Source: Comamonadaceae bacterium (lineage in GTDB: Bacteria; Pseudomonadota; Gammaproteobacteria; Burkholderiales; Burkholderiaceae_C). Taken from it: a stretch of DNA of 47,970 nucleotides. A model generated the notes under the pieces. It was not told the origin of the DNA and did not search any database. It saw nothing but the letters and a program-made list of their open reading frames with translations. The translations under genes were made by a program, and so were the position numbers. Every line of letters starts with the position of its first letter. The first letter of the stretch is position 1. The stretch spans positions 1 through 47,970 of the forward strand of contig JAIXWZ010000050.1 in NCBI GenBank assembly GCA_027491035.1, given 5' to 3'. This document shows positions 26,809 through 35,641 of this stretch, one piece after another.

Positions 26809-27986
26809 CGAGCGCCCAATCGACGCACCCAATCGGCTGCGCGCACCCGCGCCTGTTGATCGATGGCCAGCAGGTCCTCCAGCGCCGTCACCACAGGCGC
26901 TGACCAGCCATCGAGCGTGCCCCGGTTGACCTGATGGATTTGATCGAAGCCAATGGCGCCATCCAGAAAGGCCTGCACCGCCACCTCATTGGCCGCGTTG
27001 AGCACGGCAGTGCTGCCCGCAGGGCCGGCCAGCACCTCCCAGGCCAGGGCCAGTCCAGGAAAACGCCGGGCATCGGGCGCCAGAAAGGTCATGGTGGGCA
27101 AGGCCTTGAAGTCCAGCGGCCGGGCGCCCGATTCGACCCGCTCGGGCCACGACAGGCCATAAGCAATCGGCACCCGCATGTCGGGCGTGCCCAACTGGGC
27201 CACCACCGAGGTGTCGCGGTACTGCACCAGGGAATGGATGATGCTCTGCGGATGAATCACCACCTCGATCTGATCGGGCCGCATGCCAAACAGGTAGCGC
27301 GCCTCGATCACCTCCAGGGCCTTGTTCATCATGGTGGCCGAATCGACGGAAATCTTGCGCCCCATCACCCAGTTGGGATGCTTGCAGGCCTGCTCAGGCG
27401 TGACCTGGTGAAAGCTCGCTGGATCGCGCTCCAGGAAAGGGCCGCCCGAGGCGGTCAAAATGATCTTTTCCACGCGCTCGGGCCAGCTGGCCGGGTCTTC
27501 GGGCAGCGATTGAAAGATGGCCGAATGCTCGCTGTCGATGGGCAGCAAGCGGGCCCCGCCCTGGCGCACCGCCTGCAAGAACACCTCGCCACCGACGACC
27601 AAAGCCTCCTTGTTGGCCAGCAGCAGGCGCTTGCCCGCACGGGCTGCAGCCAAGCAGGCCGGCAAACCGGCGGCGCCCACGATGGCAGCCATCACCACCT
27701 GCACCCGCTCGTCCTGGGCGATGCGCTCGAGCGCATCGGCGCCCGCCAGCACCCGGGTGCGCGAGCCGGCCTGCTTGAGCCGATCGGCCAGCTCGGCGGC
27801 CGCCGCCGCTTGAGTCATCACCGCATGCACCGGCTCAAAGCGCAGGCACTGCTCCAGCAAGAGGTCCACCCGCGTGGCCGCGCTGAGCGCGAACACATCA
27901 AAGCGCTGCCGGTGCCGCGCCACCACGTCGAGCGTGTTTACGCCGATCGAGCCGGTTGAGCCCAAAATGGTGATCTGTTGTTTCAT
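26805..27986 (-). CDS. dxr: 1-deoxy-D-xylulose-5-phosphate reductoisomerase
   Basis: A 393-residue NADPH enzyme making methylerythritol phosphate, the committed step of the non-mevalonate isoprenoid route. The NADPH motif ILGSTGSIGVNTLDV is at 7-21, the metal site is LPIDSEHSAIFQSL, and KEALVVGGE is present. The start MKQQITILG lies 5 bases after the cdsA stop; an in-frame start eight codons upstream overlaps cdsA. Confidence 0.97.
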   Translation of the reverse strand: MKQQITILGSTGSIGVNTLDVVARHRQRFDVFALSAATRVDLLLEQCLRFEPVHAVMTQAAAAAELADRLKQAGSRTRVLAGADALERIAQDERVQVVMAAIVGAAGLPACLAAARAGKRLLLANKEALVVGGEVFLQAVRQGGARLLPIDSEHSAIFQSLPEDPASWPERVEKIILTASGGPFLERDPASFHQVTPEQACKHPNWVMGRKISVDSATMMNKALEVIEARYLFGMRPDQIEVVIHPQSIIHSLVQYRDTSVVAQLGTPDMRVPIAYGLSWPERVESGARPLDFKALPTMTFLAPDARRFPGLALAWEVLAGPAGSTAVLNAANEVAVQAFLDGAIGFDQIHQVNRGTLDGWSAPVVTALEDLLAIDQQARVRAADWVRRLGAR

Positions 27987-27991
27987 GGCCG

Positions 27992-28849
27992 TCACCTCGA
28001 AAAGCTCCACAGCATCATGGCCAGTGGCAACACCGGCAACAGCGCGTCGATGCGGTCGAGCACGCCCCCGTGGCCCGGGAGCAAGGCACTCGAGTCCTTC
28101 ACGCCGGCACTGCGCTTGAGCAGCGACTCGACCAGATCACCGACCACGCTCATGGCCGTCAAAAAAAGCAGCGCAGCCACGAGCAGGCCCACGCCGTGAC
28201 CGGCGCGCACCTGAGCGTGCAGGCTGGGCGCTGCTGAGACCGGCCACAGCGCCTCCAAACTGGACCACAGCAGCCCTGCGATGAGCACGGCCGCAGCACC
28301 GCCAAGGGCGCCCTCCCAGCTCTTGCCCGGGCTGATGCCGGGGGCGAGTTTGCGCGCGACCAGACGTCCGCCCCAGGCCTTGCCCGCAAAATAAGCGGCC
28401 ACATCGGCCAACCACACCAAGGTGAGCACAGAGAGCAAAAAGTTGATGCCCACCGCATGGGCCTGGGCCACGGCCAGCCAGGCCAGCCAAAGCAGCCAAA
28501 GGCCCAGCAGACAGCGCAGCCAACGGGCCAGGGCCTGCCAACGCGCCACCCCACCGGCGAGCAAGAAAGCCCCGCCGAGCACCCAGACGAGCGCCGCCGA
28601 AACCCACAAACCGAGCAAATCGCGCTCGAGCCAGCCGGCCGACCACGCGCCCACACAGGCGAGCGTGCAGACCAGCGCCATCGCCCCGGCCAGCGCGGGC
28701 GTCAGCGCATTGAGCCGACCCCACTCCCAGGCGGCAGCGGCCATCAGCACCAAAGTCAGAAGGGCAAAAGGCCAGGGCTCGGGATAGAAAAGCGCCGGCA
28801 ACAACGCTGCCAGCATGATCACGGCAGTGATGATGCGCTGCCGTAGCAT
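27992..28849 (-). CDS. cdsA: Phosphatidate cytidylyltransferase
   Basis: A 285-residue polytopic inner-membrane enzyme forming CDP-diacylglycerol. About eight hydrophobic segments are seen. The C-terminal family signature is LLKRSAGVKDSSALLPGHGG followed by VLDRIDA. It follows frr by only 17 bases; the isoprenyl transferase gene uppS that usually lies here is absent. Confidence 0.95.
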   Translation of the reverse strand: MLRQRIITAVIMLAALLPALFYPEPWPFALLTLVLMAAAAWEWGRLNALTPALAGAMALVCTLACVGAWSAGWLERDLLGLWVSAALVWVLGGAFLLAGGVARWQALARWLRCLLGLWLLWLAWLAVAQAHAVGINFLLSVLTLVWLADVAAYFAGKAWGGRLVARKLAPGISPGKSWEGALGGAAAVLIAGLLWSSLEALWPVSAAPSLHAQVRAGHGVGLLVAALLFLTAMSVVGDLVESLLKRSAGVKDSSALLPGHGGVLDRIDALLPVLPLAMMLWSFSR

Positions 28850-28866
28850 GGGATCTGTGGCAGTCC

Positions 28867-29427
28867 TCAGACCGCCATGATGTCCTGTTCTTTGGCCGCC
28901 ACCAGTTTGTCGACCTCGGCAATGCAGCGGTCGGTGAACTTTTGGATGTCGTCTTGCGCACGGCGCTCCTCGTCCTCAGAGGCCTGCTTGTCCTTGACCA
29001 GTTTTTTGACGCCCTCGTTGGCGTCGCGGCGCAAATTGCGAATCGCAACCTTCGCATGCTCGCCCTCGCCCCTGACCACCTTGGTCAGCTCCTTGCGGCG
29101 CTCTTCGGTCATGGGCGGCATCGGCACCCGGATCAAGTCGCCCTGCGACGCCGGATTCAGGCCCAAATCGGAGTCACGGATGGCCTTCTCGATCTTCGCG
29201 CCCATGCCTTTTTCCCAGGGTGCCACGCCGATGGTGCGTGCATCGAGAAGCGAGACATTGGCCACCTGGCTGATGGGCAGCATGGAGCCGTAGTAGTCGA
29301 CCTGCACCGTGTCGAGCAAACCGGGATTGGCCCGCCCCGTGCGCACCTTGGTCAGGCTGCTTTTGAAGGCTTCGATGGACTGCTGCATCTTTTGCTCAGC
29401 GGTCTTCTTGATGTCCTGGATGCTCAT
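28867..29427 (-). CDS. frr: Ribosome recycling factor
   Basis: A 186-residue factor that, with EF-G, splits post-termination ribosomes. The start [20 protein letters not shown] and the segments [13 protein letters not shown] and [17 protein letters not shown] fit the family exactly. It is separated from pyrH by 38 bases. An in-frame extension upstream overlaps pyrH and was rejected. Confidence 0.98.
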   Translation of the reverse strand: MSIQDIKKTAEQKMQQSIEAFKSSLTKVRTGRANPGLLDTVQVDYYGSMLPISQVANVSLLDARTIGVAPWEKGMGAKIEKAIRDSDLGLNPASQGDLIRVPMPPMTEERRKELTKVVRGEGEHAKVAIRNLRRDANEGVKKLVKDKQASEDEERRAQDDIQKFTDRCIAEVDKLVAAKEQDIMAV

Positions 29428-29465
29428 GGTGGGTAGGCCGAAGAAGGAAATGACAAAACGCTGGT

Positions 29466-30176
29466 TCAGACATGCACCAAAGTGCCCTCGTCCTCGCCGA
29501 GCACCACGCGCTTGAGCGCGCCGCTCTTGAAGATGGAGAACACCTTGACCGGCAACTTCTGATCGCGACACAAGGCAAAAGCGGTCGCGTCCATGACCTC
29601 GAGGTTGCGCCCCATGGCCTCGTCAAAGGAGATTGAGGCGTAGCGGGTGGCCGAGGGGTCCTTTTTGGGATCGGCGCTGTACACGCCGTCGACCTTGGTG
29701 GCCTTGAGCACGATCTGGGCGCCGATTTCAGCGCCGCGCAGGGCGGCGGCCGTGTCGGTGGTGAAGAACGGATTGCCCGTGCCCGCGGCAAAGACGACCA
29801 CCTTGCCCTCTTCGAGGTACTGCAAGGCCTTGGGGCGTACGTAGGGCTCGACCACCTGCTCGATCGCAATGGCCGACATGACGCGCGCCGTCAGGCCCGC
29901 CTTGTTCATGGTGTCGGCCAGCGCCAGCGAGTTCATCACGGTGGCCAGCATGCCCATGTAGTCGGCGGTGGCGCGGTCCATGCCGACCGAGCCGCCGGCG
30001 ACTCCGCGAAAGATGTTGCCCCCGCCAATGACCACCGCCACCTCCACGCCCAGCCGGGTGACCTCTGCCACCTCGTCGACCATGCGCACGATGGTGGCAC
30101 GGTTGATGCCGAACGCATCGTCGCCCATCAGGGCCTCACCAGAGAGCTTGAGCAAGATGCGCTTGTAGGCCGGCAT
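29466..30176 (-). CDS. pyrH: UMP kinase
   Basis: A 236-residue hexameric kinase of the amino acid kinase fold that phosphorylates UMP. The motifs [26 protein letters not shown], and [16 protein letters not shown] are diagnostic. It lies in the conserved order rpsB-tsf-pyrH-frr. Confidence 0.98.
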   Translation of the reverse strand: MPAYKRILLKLSGEALMGDDAFGINRATIVRMVDEVAEVTRLGVEVAVVIGGGNIFRGVAGGSVGMDRATADYMGMLATVMNSLALADTMNKAGLTARVMSAIAIEQVVEPYVRPKALQYLEEGKVVVFAAGTGNPFFTTDTAAALRGAEIGAQIVLKATKVDGVYSADPKKDPSATRYASISFDEAMGRNLEVMDATAFALCRDQKLPVKVFSIFKSGALKRVVLGEDEGTLVHV

Positions 30177-30224
30177 GGAGGTTCCGCGAAATTTTCCTGA
30201 AGTTTAGCGCCTGACGCAGCCCAC

Positions 30225-31112
30225 TCAAGCGCCCTTGGCGGCCGCCACCTGGGCCGCCACCTCGGCAGCAAAGTCGTCGACCTTCTTCTCGATGCCCTCA
30301 CCCACCACATACAGCGTGAACGCCTTGACCGTGGTTCCCTTTTCCTTGAGCATCTGCTCGACCGTCTGCTTGTCGTTCTTGACAAAGGGTTGGTTGAACA
30401 AAGACACCTCCTTGAGGTATTTCTGAACCGAGCCTTCGATCATCTTGGCGGCGATCTCAGCTGGCTTGCCCGACTCGGCGGCCTTGGCGGTGGCCACCGA
30501 ACGCTCGCGCTCGATCAGCTCAGCCGGCACATCGGCGCTGGTCAGGGACACCGGTTTCATGGCCGCCACATGCATGGCCACGTCTTTGGCAGCGGCCTCG
30601 TCGCCTTCGAATTCCACCACCACGCCAATGCGCGTACCGTGCAAATAAGCCGCCAGCTTGCTGCCCGAGGCAAAGCGCTTGAAGCGGCGCACCGACATGT
30701 TTTCGCCGATCTTGCCGATCAGGCCCTTGCGCACATCTTCCAAGGTGGGGCCAAAACCGTCGAGCGAAAACGGCAGGCCCGCCAGGGCTTGCACATCAGC
30801 CGGGTTGGCACTGACCACGCCCTCGGCCACCGCTTTGGACAGGGCCAGAAAGCTATCGTTTTTGGTGACGAAATCGGTTTCGCAGTTGACCTCGACCAGC
30901 GCGCCGACGCCGCCTTGCATGTGGATCGCGACCACTCCCTCGGCGGTGATGCGCGAGGCGGCCTTGCCGGCCTTGCTGCCGAGCTTGACGCGCAGCAACT
31001 CTTCAGCCTTGGCCATGTCGCCATTGGCCTCGGTCAATGCCTTCTTGCACTCCATCATGGGTGCATCGGTCTTGGCGCGCAGTTCAGCGACCATGCTTGC
31101 GGTGATTGCCAT
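30225..31112 (-). CDS. tsf: Translation elongation factor Ts
   Basis: A 295-residue guanine nucleotide exchange factor for EF-Tu. The N-terminal UBA-like region includes [20 protein letters not shown], and the core has [10 protein letters not shown]. The ATG at 31112 has AGGAG eight bases upstream and is preferred over a TTG two codons earlier. Confidence 0.98.
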   Translation of the reverse strand: MAITASMVAELRAKTDAPMMECKKALTEANGDMAKAEELLRVKLGSKAGKAASRITAEGVVAIHMQGGVGALVEVNCETDFVTKNDSFLALSKAVAEGVVSANPADVQALAGLPFSLDGFGPTLEDVRKGLIGKIGENMSVRRFKRFASGSKLAAYLHGTRIGVVVEFEGDEAAAKDVAMHVAAMKPVSLTSADVPAELIERERSVATAKAAESGKPAEIAAKMIEGSVQKYLKEVSLFNQPFVKNDKQTVEQMLKEKGTTVKAFTLYVVGEGIEKKVDDFAAEVAAQVAAAKGA

Positions 31113-31181
31113 CTTCAATTCTCCTGTAGCTTGAAAAAACGGGTGTGGCCGTGCCGTTGCGGCGGGGGCTCAGTGCGTTGT

Positions 31182-31206
31182 AAAAAAGGGGCTACATGAG
31201 CCCCTT
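31182..31206 (-). terminator. Terminator/attenuator between rpsB and tsf
   Basis: On the minus strand AAGGGGCT-catgt-AGCCCCTT is followed by TTTT, 24 bases after the rpsB stop. A weaker AACGG/CCGTT hairpin with a T-run follows closer to tsf. An attenuator in this gap would lower tsf expression relative to rpsB. Confidence 0.75.
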
Positions 31207-31229
31207 GGTGCTGTGCTTGCGAACGAACC

Positions 31230-31973
31230 TCAGGCCGCGTTCTCGACTTCGACGAACTCATCGGTGCCTTCGGCGCTCTTGACGATCTCGCTGACCGCAT
31301 TGGCACGGCCTTCGAGGATCGCGTCGGCAATGCCGCGGGCGTAAAGCGCGACGGCCTTGGCCGAATCGTCGTTGCCAGGAATGACGTAGTCGATGCCTTC
31401 GGGCGTGTGGTTGGAGTCGACCACACCGATCAACGGGATGCCGAGTTTTTGCGCCTCGGCCACGGCGATCTTGTGAAAGCCCACATCGATCACGAAGATC
31501 GCGTCAGGCAAGCTGGCCATGTCTTGAATACCGCCGATGTCTTTCTCGAGCTTTTCGATCTCACGGGTGAAGGTCAGTTGCTCCTTCTTGCTCACAGCCT
31601 CCAGGCCGGCTTCCTGCTGAGCCTTCATCTCCTTGAGCCGCTTGATGGAGCTCTTGACGGTTTTGAAGTTGGTGAGCATGCCGCCAAGCCAGCGCTGATC
31701 GACGAACGGCACGCCGGCGCGACGCGCTTCGGTGGCCAAGATCTCGCGGGCTTGACGCTTGGTGCCCACCATCAAAATCGTGCCGCGGTTGGCGGCGAGT
31801 TGGCGCGCAAACTTGCACGCCTCCTGGAACATCGGCAGCGATTTTTCCAGGTTGATGATGTGGATGCGATTGCGATGGCCAAAAATGAAGGGGGCCATCT
31901 TGGGATTCCAGAAGCGCGTCTGGTGTCCAAAGTGGACGCCGGCCTCCAGCATTTCACGCATGCTTGTCGACAT
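31230..31973 (-). CDS. rpsB: 30S ribosomal protein S2
   Basis: A 247-residue ribosomal protein. [20 protein letters not shown] and [19 protein letters not shown] are typical of S2. AGGAG lies six bases before the ATG at 31973. The frame stays open upstream to 32255 but has no family sequence there. It is the first gene of the long minus-strand cluster. Confidence 0.98.
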   Translation of the reverse strand: MSTSMREMLEAGVHFGHQTRFWNPKMAPFIFGHRNRIHIINLEKSLPMFQEACKFARQLAANRGTILMVGTKRQAREILATEARRAGVPFVDQRWLGGMLTNFKTVKSSIKRLKEMKAQQEAGLEAVSKKEQLTFTREIEKLEKDIGGIQDMASLPDAIFVIDVGFHKIAVAEAQKLGIPLIGVVDSNHTPEGIDYVIPGNDDSAKAVALYARGIADAILEGRANAVSEIVKSAEGTDEFVEVENAA

Positions 31974-32113
31974 AAAAACTCCTAAGGTTGGGTCTAAAAT
32001 CAGCGCCTTCCACTCGGCAGAGCCTGCCGGCGGCACCTTTTCAGTGGCTGATTTGCGATTTGCCTTGCGCCGAGAATGCGTTCCGGTGGAGCCATCAGCA
32101 GCAAAGCCACGAG

Positions 32114-32119
32114 AGTATA
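32114..32119 (-). promoter_or_regulatory. rpsB promoter, extended -10 type
   Basis: The minus strand reads GATGCTATACTCTCG: an extended -10 (TGC before TATACT) with no strong -35. It gives a leader of roughly 135 bases before rpsB, including a GGCAG-gct-CTGCC hairpin near 32020-32032. This could allow autogenous control, as known for rpsB in other bacteria, but no specific S2-binding structure was identified. Confidence 0.5.
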
Positions 32120-32170
32120 GCATCGTCGCCCAGGCTGCCCCTACAGAGGCAGGCCAGCACACGCCAAACC

Positions 32171-33520
32171 ATGAAGCCCACGCCCCACCCCAAAGCCGAT
32201 CTGCACCAGGTGCGCCAGAGCATCGAAAGCGGCCAAATTCATCTGGCCGAGCCACTCGAGCGGGCGCTGCAGGCCTGCGAGCAGTCGGCCTGCCGCCACG
32301 CCTATGTGCTCGGCGCGCAGGCCCAGTTGCGCCAGGCCATCGATGATGCTGGCCGCCAGGGCCCGCCTGATGGGTCGCCGCTGGCGGGTCTGCCGGTGTC
32401 GGTCAAGGACCTCTTCGATGTCGCCGGCCAACCCACCCGGGCCGGCTCGGTCGTGTTGCAAGGCCCCGCCGCCACCCAGGATTGCCCGGCCGTGGCCAGA
32501 GTGCGCGCCGCCGGCGGCCTGATCGCCGGGCGCACCAACATGACCGAATTCGCCTTCTCCGGGGTCGGCATCAACCCACACCACGGCACCCCCATCAACC
32601 CGGCCGACAGCCGCACGCCCCGCATCCCTGGGGGCTCCTCCAGCGGCGCCGCCGTCTCCGTGGCCCTGGGTGCGGCTTGGCTGGCGCTGGGCTCGGACAC
32701 CGGCGGCTCGCTGCGTATTCCGGCCGCGCTGTGTGGGCTGGTGGGCTTCAAAAGCACGGCCCGTCTGGTCCCCACAGAGGGTGCCATCCCGCTGTCGACC
32801 ACGCTCGACACGGTCGGGGCCATCACCGGCTCGGTGCGCGATGCGGTGCTGGCCCACGAAGTGCTGGCCCAGCGGCGCGTGCAAAGCAGCGGCAAGACCC
32901 TGGCCGGCGCCCGCCTGGCGCTGGCGCGCACTTGGATGCTCGACGACATGGAGGGCCCGGTGGCCGCCGCCTTCGAGCGCAGCTTGCGCACGCTCAGCGC
33001 TGCGGGCGCGCAGATCGAGGACATCGCCCTGGAGCCAATTGCCGAACTGGCGCAGATCAATGCCGGCGGGGGCTTCTCGGCTGCTGAGAGCTATGCCTGG
33101 CATCGGCCCTGGCTGGCCCAAGGGGCCGAGCAGTACGACCCGCGGGTGGCCAAGCGCATTTTGCGCGGCGCGCAAATGAGCGCGGCCGACTACCTCGATC
33201 TGCTGTCCGCGCGCAAGCGCTGGATTGCCAGCATGGAGCGGCAACTGCAGGGCTACGACGCAGTGATTTCACCGACCGTGCCCATCTTGGCGCCGCCCAT
33301 CGCCCCGCTCGAGCATGACGACGAGGCCTTTTTTCGTGTCAACGCCCTGCTGCTGCGCAACACCTCAGTGGCCAACATGCTCGACGGCTGTGCGATTTCG
33401 CTGCCCTGCCACGCGCCCGATCAGCTACCGGTCGGCCTCATGCTCTGGCACGGCGCGCTGCACGACGACCGCGTCCTGGAATTGGCCGGACAGATCGAAG
33501 CTGCGCTGGCCGGCCGCTGA
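32171..33520 (+). CDS. Amidase-signature family protein
   Basis: A 449-residue hydrolase of the amidase-signature family (GatA-like fold). The Ser-cisSer-Lys triad is visible: Lys79 in PVSVKDLFD, the cis-serine in [12 protein letters not shown] (156-158), and nucleophile Ser180 in [11 protein letters not shown]. It is not GatA itself: no gatB or gatC neighbour is present. Probable substrates are aliphatic or aryl amides, not determinable here. It is divergent from rpsB. Confidence 0.9.
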   Translation: MKPTPHPKADLHQVRQSIESGQIHLAEPLERALQACEQSACRHAYVLGAQAQLRQAIDDAGRQGPPDGSPLAGLPVSVKDLFDVAGQPTRAGSVVLQGPAATQDCPAVARVRAAGGLIAGRTNMTEFAFSGVGINPHHGTPINPADSRTPRIPGGSSSGAAVSVALGAAWLALGSDTGGSLRIPAALCGLVGFKSTARLVPTEGAIPLSTTLDTVGAITGSVRDAVLAHEVLAQRRVQSSGKTLAGARLALARTWMLDDMEGPVAAAFERSLRTLSAAGAQIEDIALEPIAELAQINAGGGFSAAESYAWHRPWLAQGAEQYDPRVAKRILRGAQMSAADYLDLLSARKRWIASMERQLQGYDAVISPTVPILAPPIAPLEHDDEAFFRVNALLLRNTSVANMLDGCAISLPCHAPDQLPVGLMLWHGALHDDRVLELAGQIEAALAGR

Positions 33521-33548
33521 CGCGCGGGCCCGCCGCGACACTCGGCGC

Positions 33549-35078
33549 ATGGATCGCCACATGAATCGACACATAGATCGCCGCACCCACCGCATCGACA
33601 CGCGCATAAGTTGGCCCCTGCACGGCGTGACGGCCAGCCGCGAACTCGAGCGCCTGACCCAGTCCGGCCTACCCGAACACCAGCTGATGCAACGGGCGGG
33701 CGCATCGGTGGCGCAGCTGGCGCGTGCCATCGCCCCCCATGCGCGACGGGTCTGGATCGCCTGCGGGCCGGGCAACAACGGGGGAGACGGCTTTGAGGCG
33801 GGCTGGCACCTGCAGCAAGTGGGCTGGCAGGTCTGCCTGACTTGGACGGGTCCCGGGCCTGGCCCGCGCGATGCCCAAGCCAGCCGTGCACGTGCGATCG
33901 GGGCCGGCCTGCAGATTCAAGAGCAGCCGCCGCAGGCATTCGACCTGGCCATCGACGCCCTGCTCGGCCTGGGCGGCGATCTGTCGCAGCAGCGACCCGG
34001 ATCCGAGCAGATGGTCCAATGGCTGATCCGCATGCACAGCAGTGGCCAGCCGGTGCTGGCCGTCGACCTGCCCTCAGGACTTCACGGCGACACTGGCCAA
34101 GGCGGCCTGCCCGCGCCCCGGCAAGGCCAGCGCCACACCTTGAGCCTGCTCAGCCTCAAACCGGGCCTGTTCACCGCCCGTGGGCGCGATCAGGCCGGGC
34201 AGGTGTGGTTTGACGCACTCGGCGCCGATTTGCAGGCCATCCCGGCAACGGCCGAGTTGATCGGTGCCGATCGCCTGCCGCGCCTGGACAAGGCCCGTGG
34301 ACCCCACGACAGCCACAAGGGCAGCTTCGGCGATGTGATGGTCATCGGTGGCGCGCAGCGCGGCGGCAGCAGCATGGCCGGCGCGGCGGTGCTGGCCGCC
34401 CGCGCCGCCTTGCACAGCGGTGCCGGCCGGGTCTACCTGCATCTGCTGGGCGAGCCGACGCTGGACAACGACCCGGTGCAGCCCGAACTCATGTTCAGGT
34501 CCTCCCTACCTGCCGACGACGATCGCCTGTGCCTGGTCTGCGGCTGCGGCGGCGGCACTGAAGTGGCCCCCATACTGCCCGAGGTGCTGGGCCATCGCGG
34601 CCCCCTGGTTCTCGATGCCGACGCCCTCAACACGATCGCACTGGACCCACCGCTGCAGCGTCAATTGAGGCGGCGGGCCAAGATCGCGCAAACCGTGCTC
34701 ACGCCCCACCCGCTGGAAGCGGCCCGCCTGCTCGGCTGCGGCGCCGAGCAGGTCCAGCACGATCGCGTGCGGGCCGCGCAAACTCTGGCCGAGCAATGGG
34801 CCTGCACCGTGGTGCTCAAGGGGTCGGGCAGCATCGTGGCCCAACCCGATCGCTTGCCGCAGATCAACCCGACAGGCAACGCGCTGCTGGCCAGCGCAGG
34901 CACAGGCGATGTGATGGCCGGCATGATCGGTGCTGCCATGGCCCACGGCCTGGACGGCTGGCAGGCCGCGCGACTCATGGTGCACCGGCACGGCGCGCGG
35001 GCCGATGCCCGGGCCGCTCAAGCGGGAGCGCAAAGCATGACGGCCAGCGAGCTGCTGCAAGCGCGCGATCCCTGCTAG
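33549..35078 (+). CDS. nnr: Bifunctional NAD(P)H-hydrate epimerase / ADP-dependent NAD(P)H-hydrate dehydratase
   Basis: A 509-residue repair enzyme for hydrated NAD(P)H. The N-terminal YjeF-type epimerase domain (about 25-225) has ACGPGNNGGDGFEAG (72-85). The C-terminal ribokinase-like dehydratase domain (about 245-505) has KGSFGDVMVIGG, GGSSMAGAAVLAARAALHSG and the GTGDVMAGMIGA motif at 451-462. The N-terminus MDRHMNRHIDRRTHRIDTR is encoded by 12-base imperfect repeats and is unusual. A start at 33561 is possible. Confidence 0.94.
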   Translation: MDRHMNRHIDRRTHRIDTRISWPLHGVTASRELERLTQSGLPEHQLMQRAGASVAQLARAIAPHARRVWIACGPGNNGGDGFEAGWHLQQVGWQVCLTWTGPGPGPRDAQASRARAIGAGLQIQEQPPQAFDLAIDALLGLGGDLSQQRPGSEQMVQWLIRMHSSGQPVLAVDLPSGLHGDTGQGGLPAPRQGQRHTLSLLSLKPGLFTARGRDQAGQVWFDALGADLQAIPATAELIGADRLPRLDKARGPHDSHKGSFGDVMVIGGAQRGGSSMAGAAVLAARAALHSGAGRVYLHLLGEPTLDNDPVQPELMFRSSLPADDDRLCLVCGCGGGTEVAPILPEVLGHRGPLVLDADALNTIALDPPLQRQLRRRAKIAQTVLTPHPLEAARLLGCGAEQVQHDRVRAAQTLAEQWACTVVLKGSGSIVAQPDRLPQINPTGNALLASAGTGDVMAGMIGAAMAHGLDGWQAARLMVHRHGARADARAAQAGAQSMTASELLQARDPC

Positions 35079-35083
35079 GGGAC

Positions 35084-35632
35084 TCAACCGAGCAGCATCA
35101 CACCCATTTGCAGCAAAAGCAGCACGATGACCGGCGACAGATCAATGCCGCCGAGCGGCGGCACCACGCGCCGAACGGGGTCGAGCAGGGGCGCAACCAG
35201 GCGCGCGAGCATGGCGTAGAAAGACGAGCCGGGCTGCAGCCATGACACCAGCACCGCGCCCAGCAGCAACAAGCTGAGCATCTGCAAGCCGGTACGCAGC
35301 AAAAAGACCAGGGCCAGCGCCGGCCAACTGGCGGCCCAGCCGATGCCCGGCAGCATGCCCGACAAAGAGCCACTGAGCGCGCGCAGCGCCAGCGCACACA
35401 CGATGGCCAGCAGCACCGCCGCCAGCAGACTGCCCCAGTCGAGACGGGCCTTGACCAGCGGCTGCGGCAGCCAGCGCCGCAAGGGCTTGACGATCCAATC
35501 GGTTAGCGCCATCACGAACAGCCCAGGCTGCACCCGCATATTGACCCGCAGCCCGTTCATCCAGGCGCGCAGCAAGGCGGCGCCCACCAGCCACTGGAAC
35601 ACCGTCTCAATCAGAAAAACGAGCACGCGCAT
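35084..35632 (-). CDS. YggT family membrane protein
   Basis: A 182-residue inner-membrane protein with two copies of the YGGT repeat: FLIETVFQWLVGAALLRAWM...LTDWIVKPLRR and LVSWLQPGSSFYAML...LLDPVRRVVPP. Each has hydrophobic segments followed by an amphipathic Pro/Arg motif. It starts 9 bases after the rnr stop and converges on nnr. Function is not firmly known; links to osmotic tolerance or cell division have been proposed for the family. Confidence 0.88.
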   Translation of the reverse strand: MRVLVFLIETVFQWLVGAALLRAWMNGLRVNMRVQPGLFVMALTDWIVKPLRRWLPQPLVKARLDWGSLLAAVLLAIVCALALRALSGSLSGMLPGIGWAASWPALALVFLLRTGLQMLSLLLLGAVLVSWLQPGSSFYAMLARLVAPLLDPVRRVVPPLGGIDLSPVIVLLLLQMGVMLLG

Positions 35633-35641
35633 GCCAGATCC

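Noticed and set aside
31974..32255. N-terminal extension of rpsB on the minus strand
   Set aside because: The extension has no S2 similarity and covers the promoter; [12 protein letters not shown] with AGGAG upstream is the normal start.
32171..33520. Annotation of the amidase as GatA of the Glu-tRNA(Gln)/Asp-tRNA(Asn) amidotransferase
   Set aside because: No gatB or gatC neighbours, and it is shorter than typical GatA; generic amidase-signature protein is safer.
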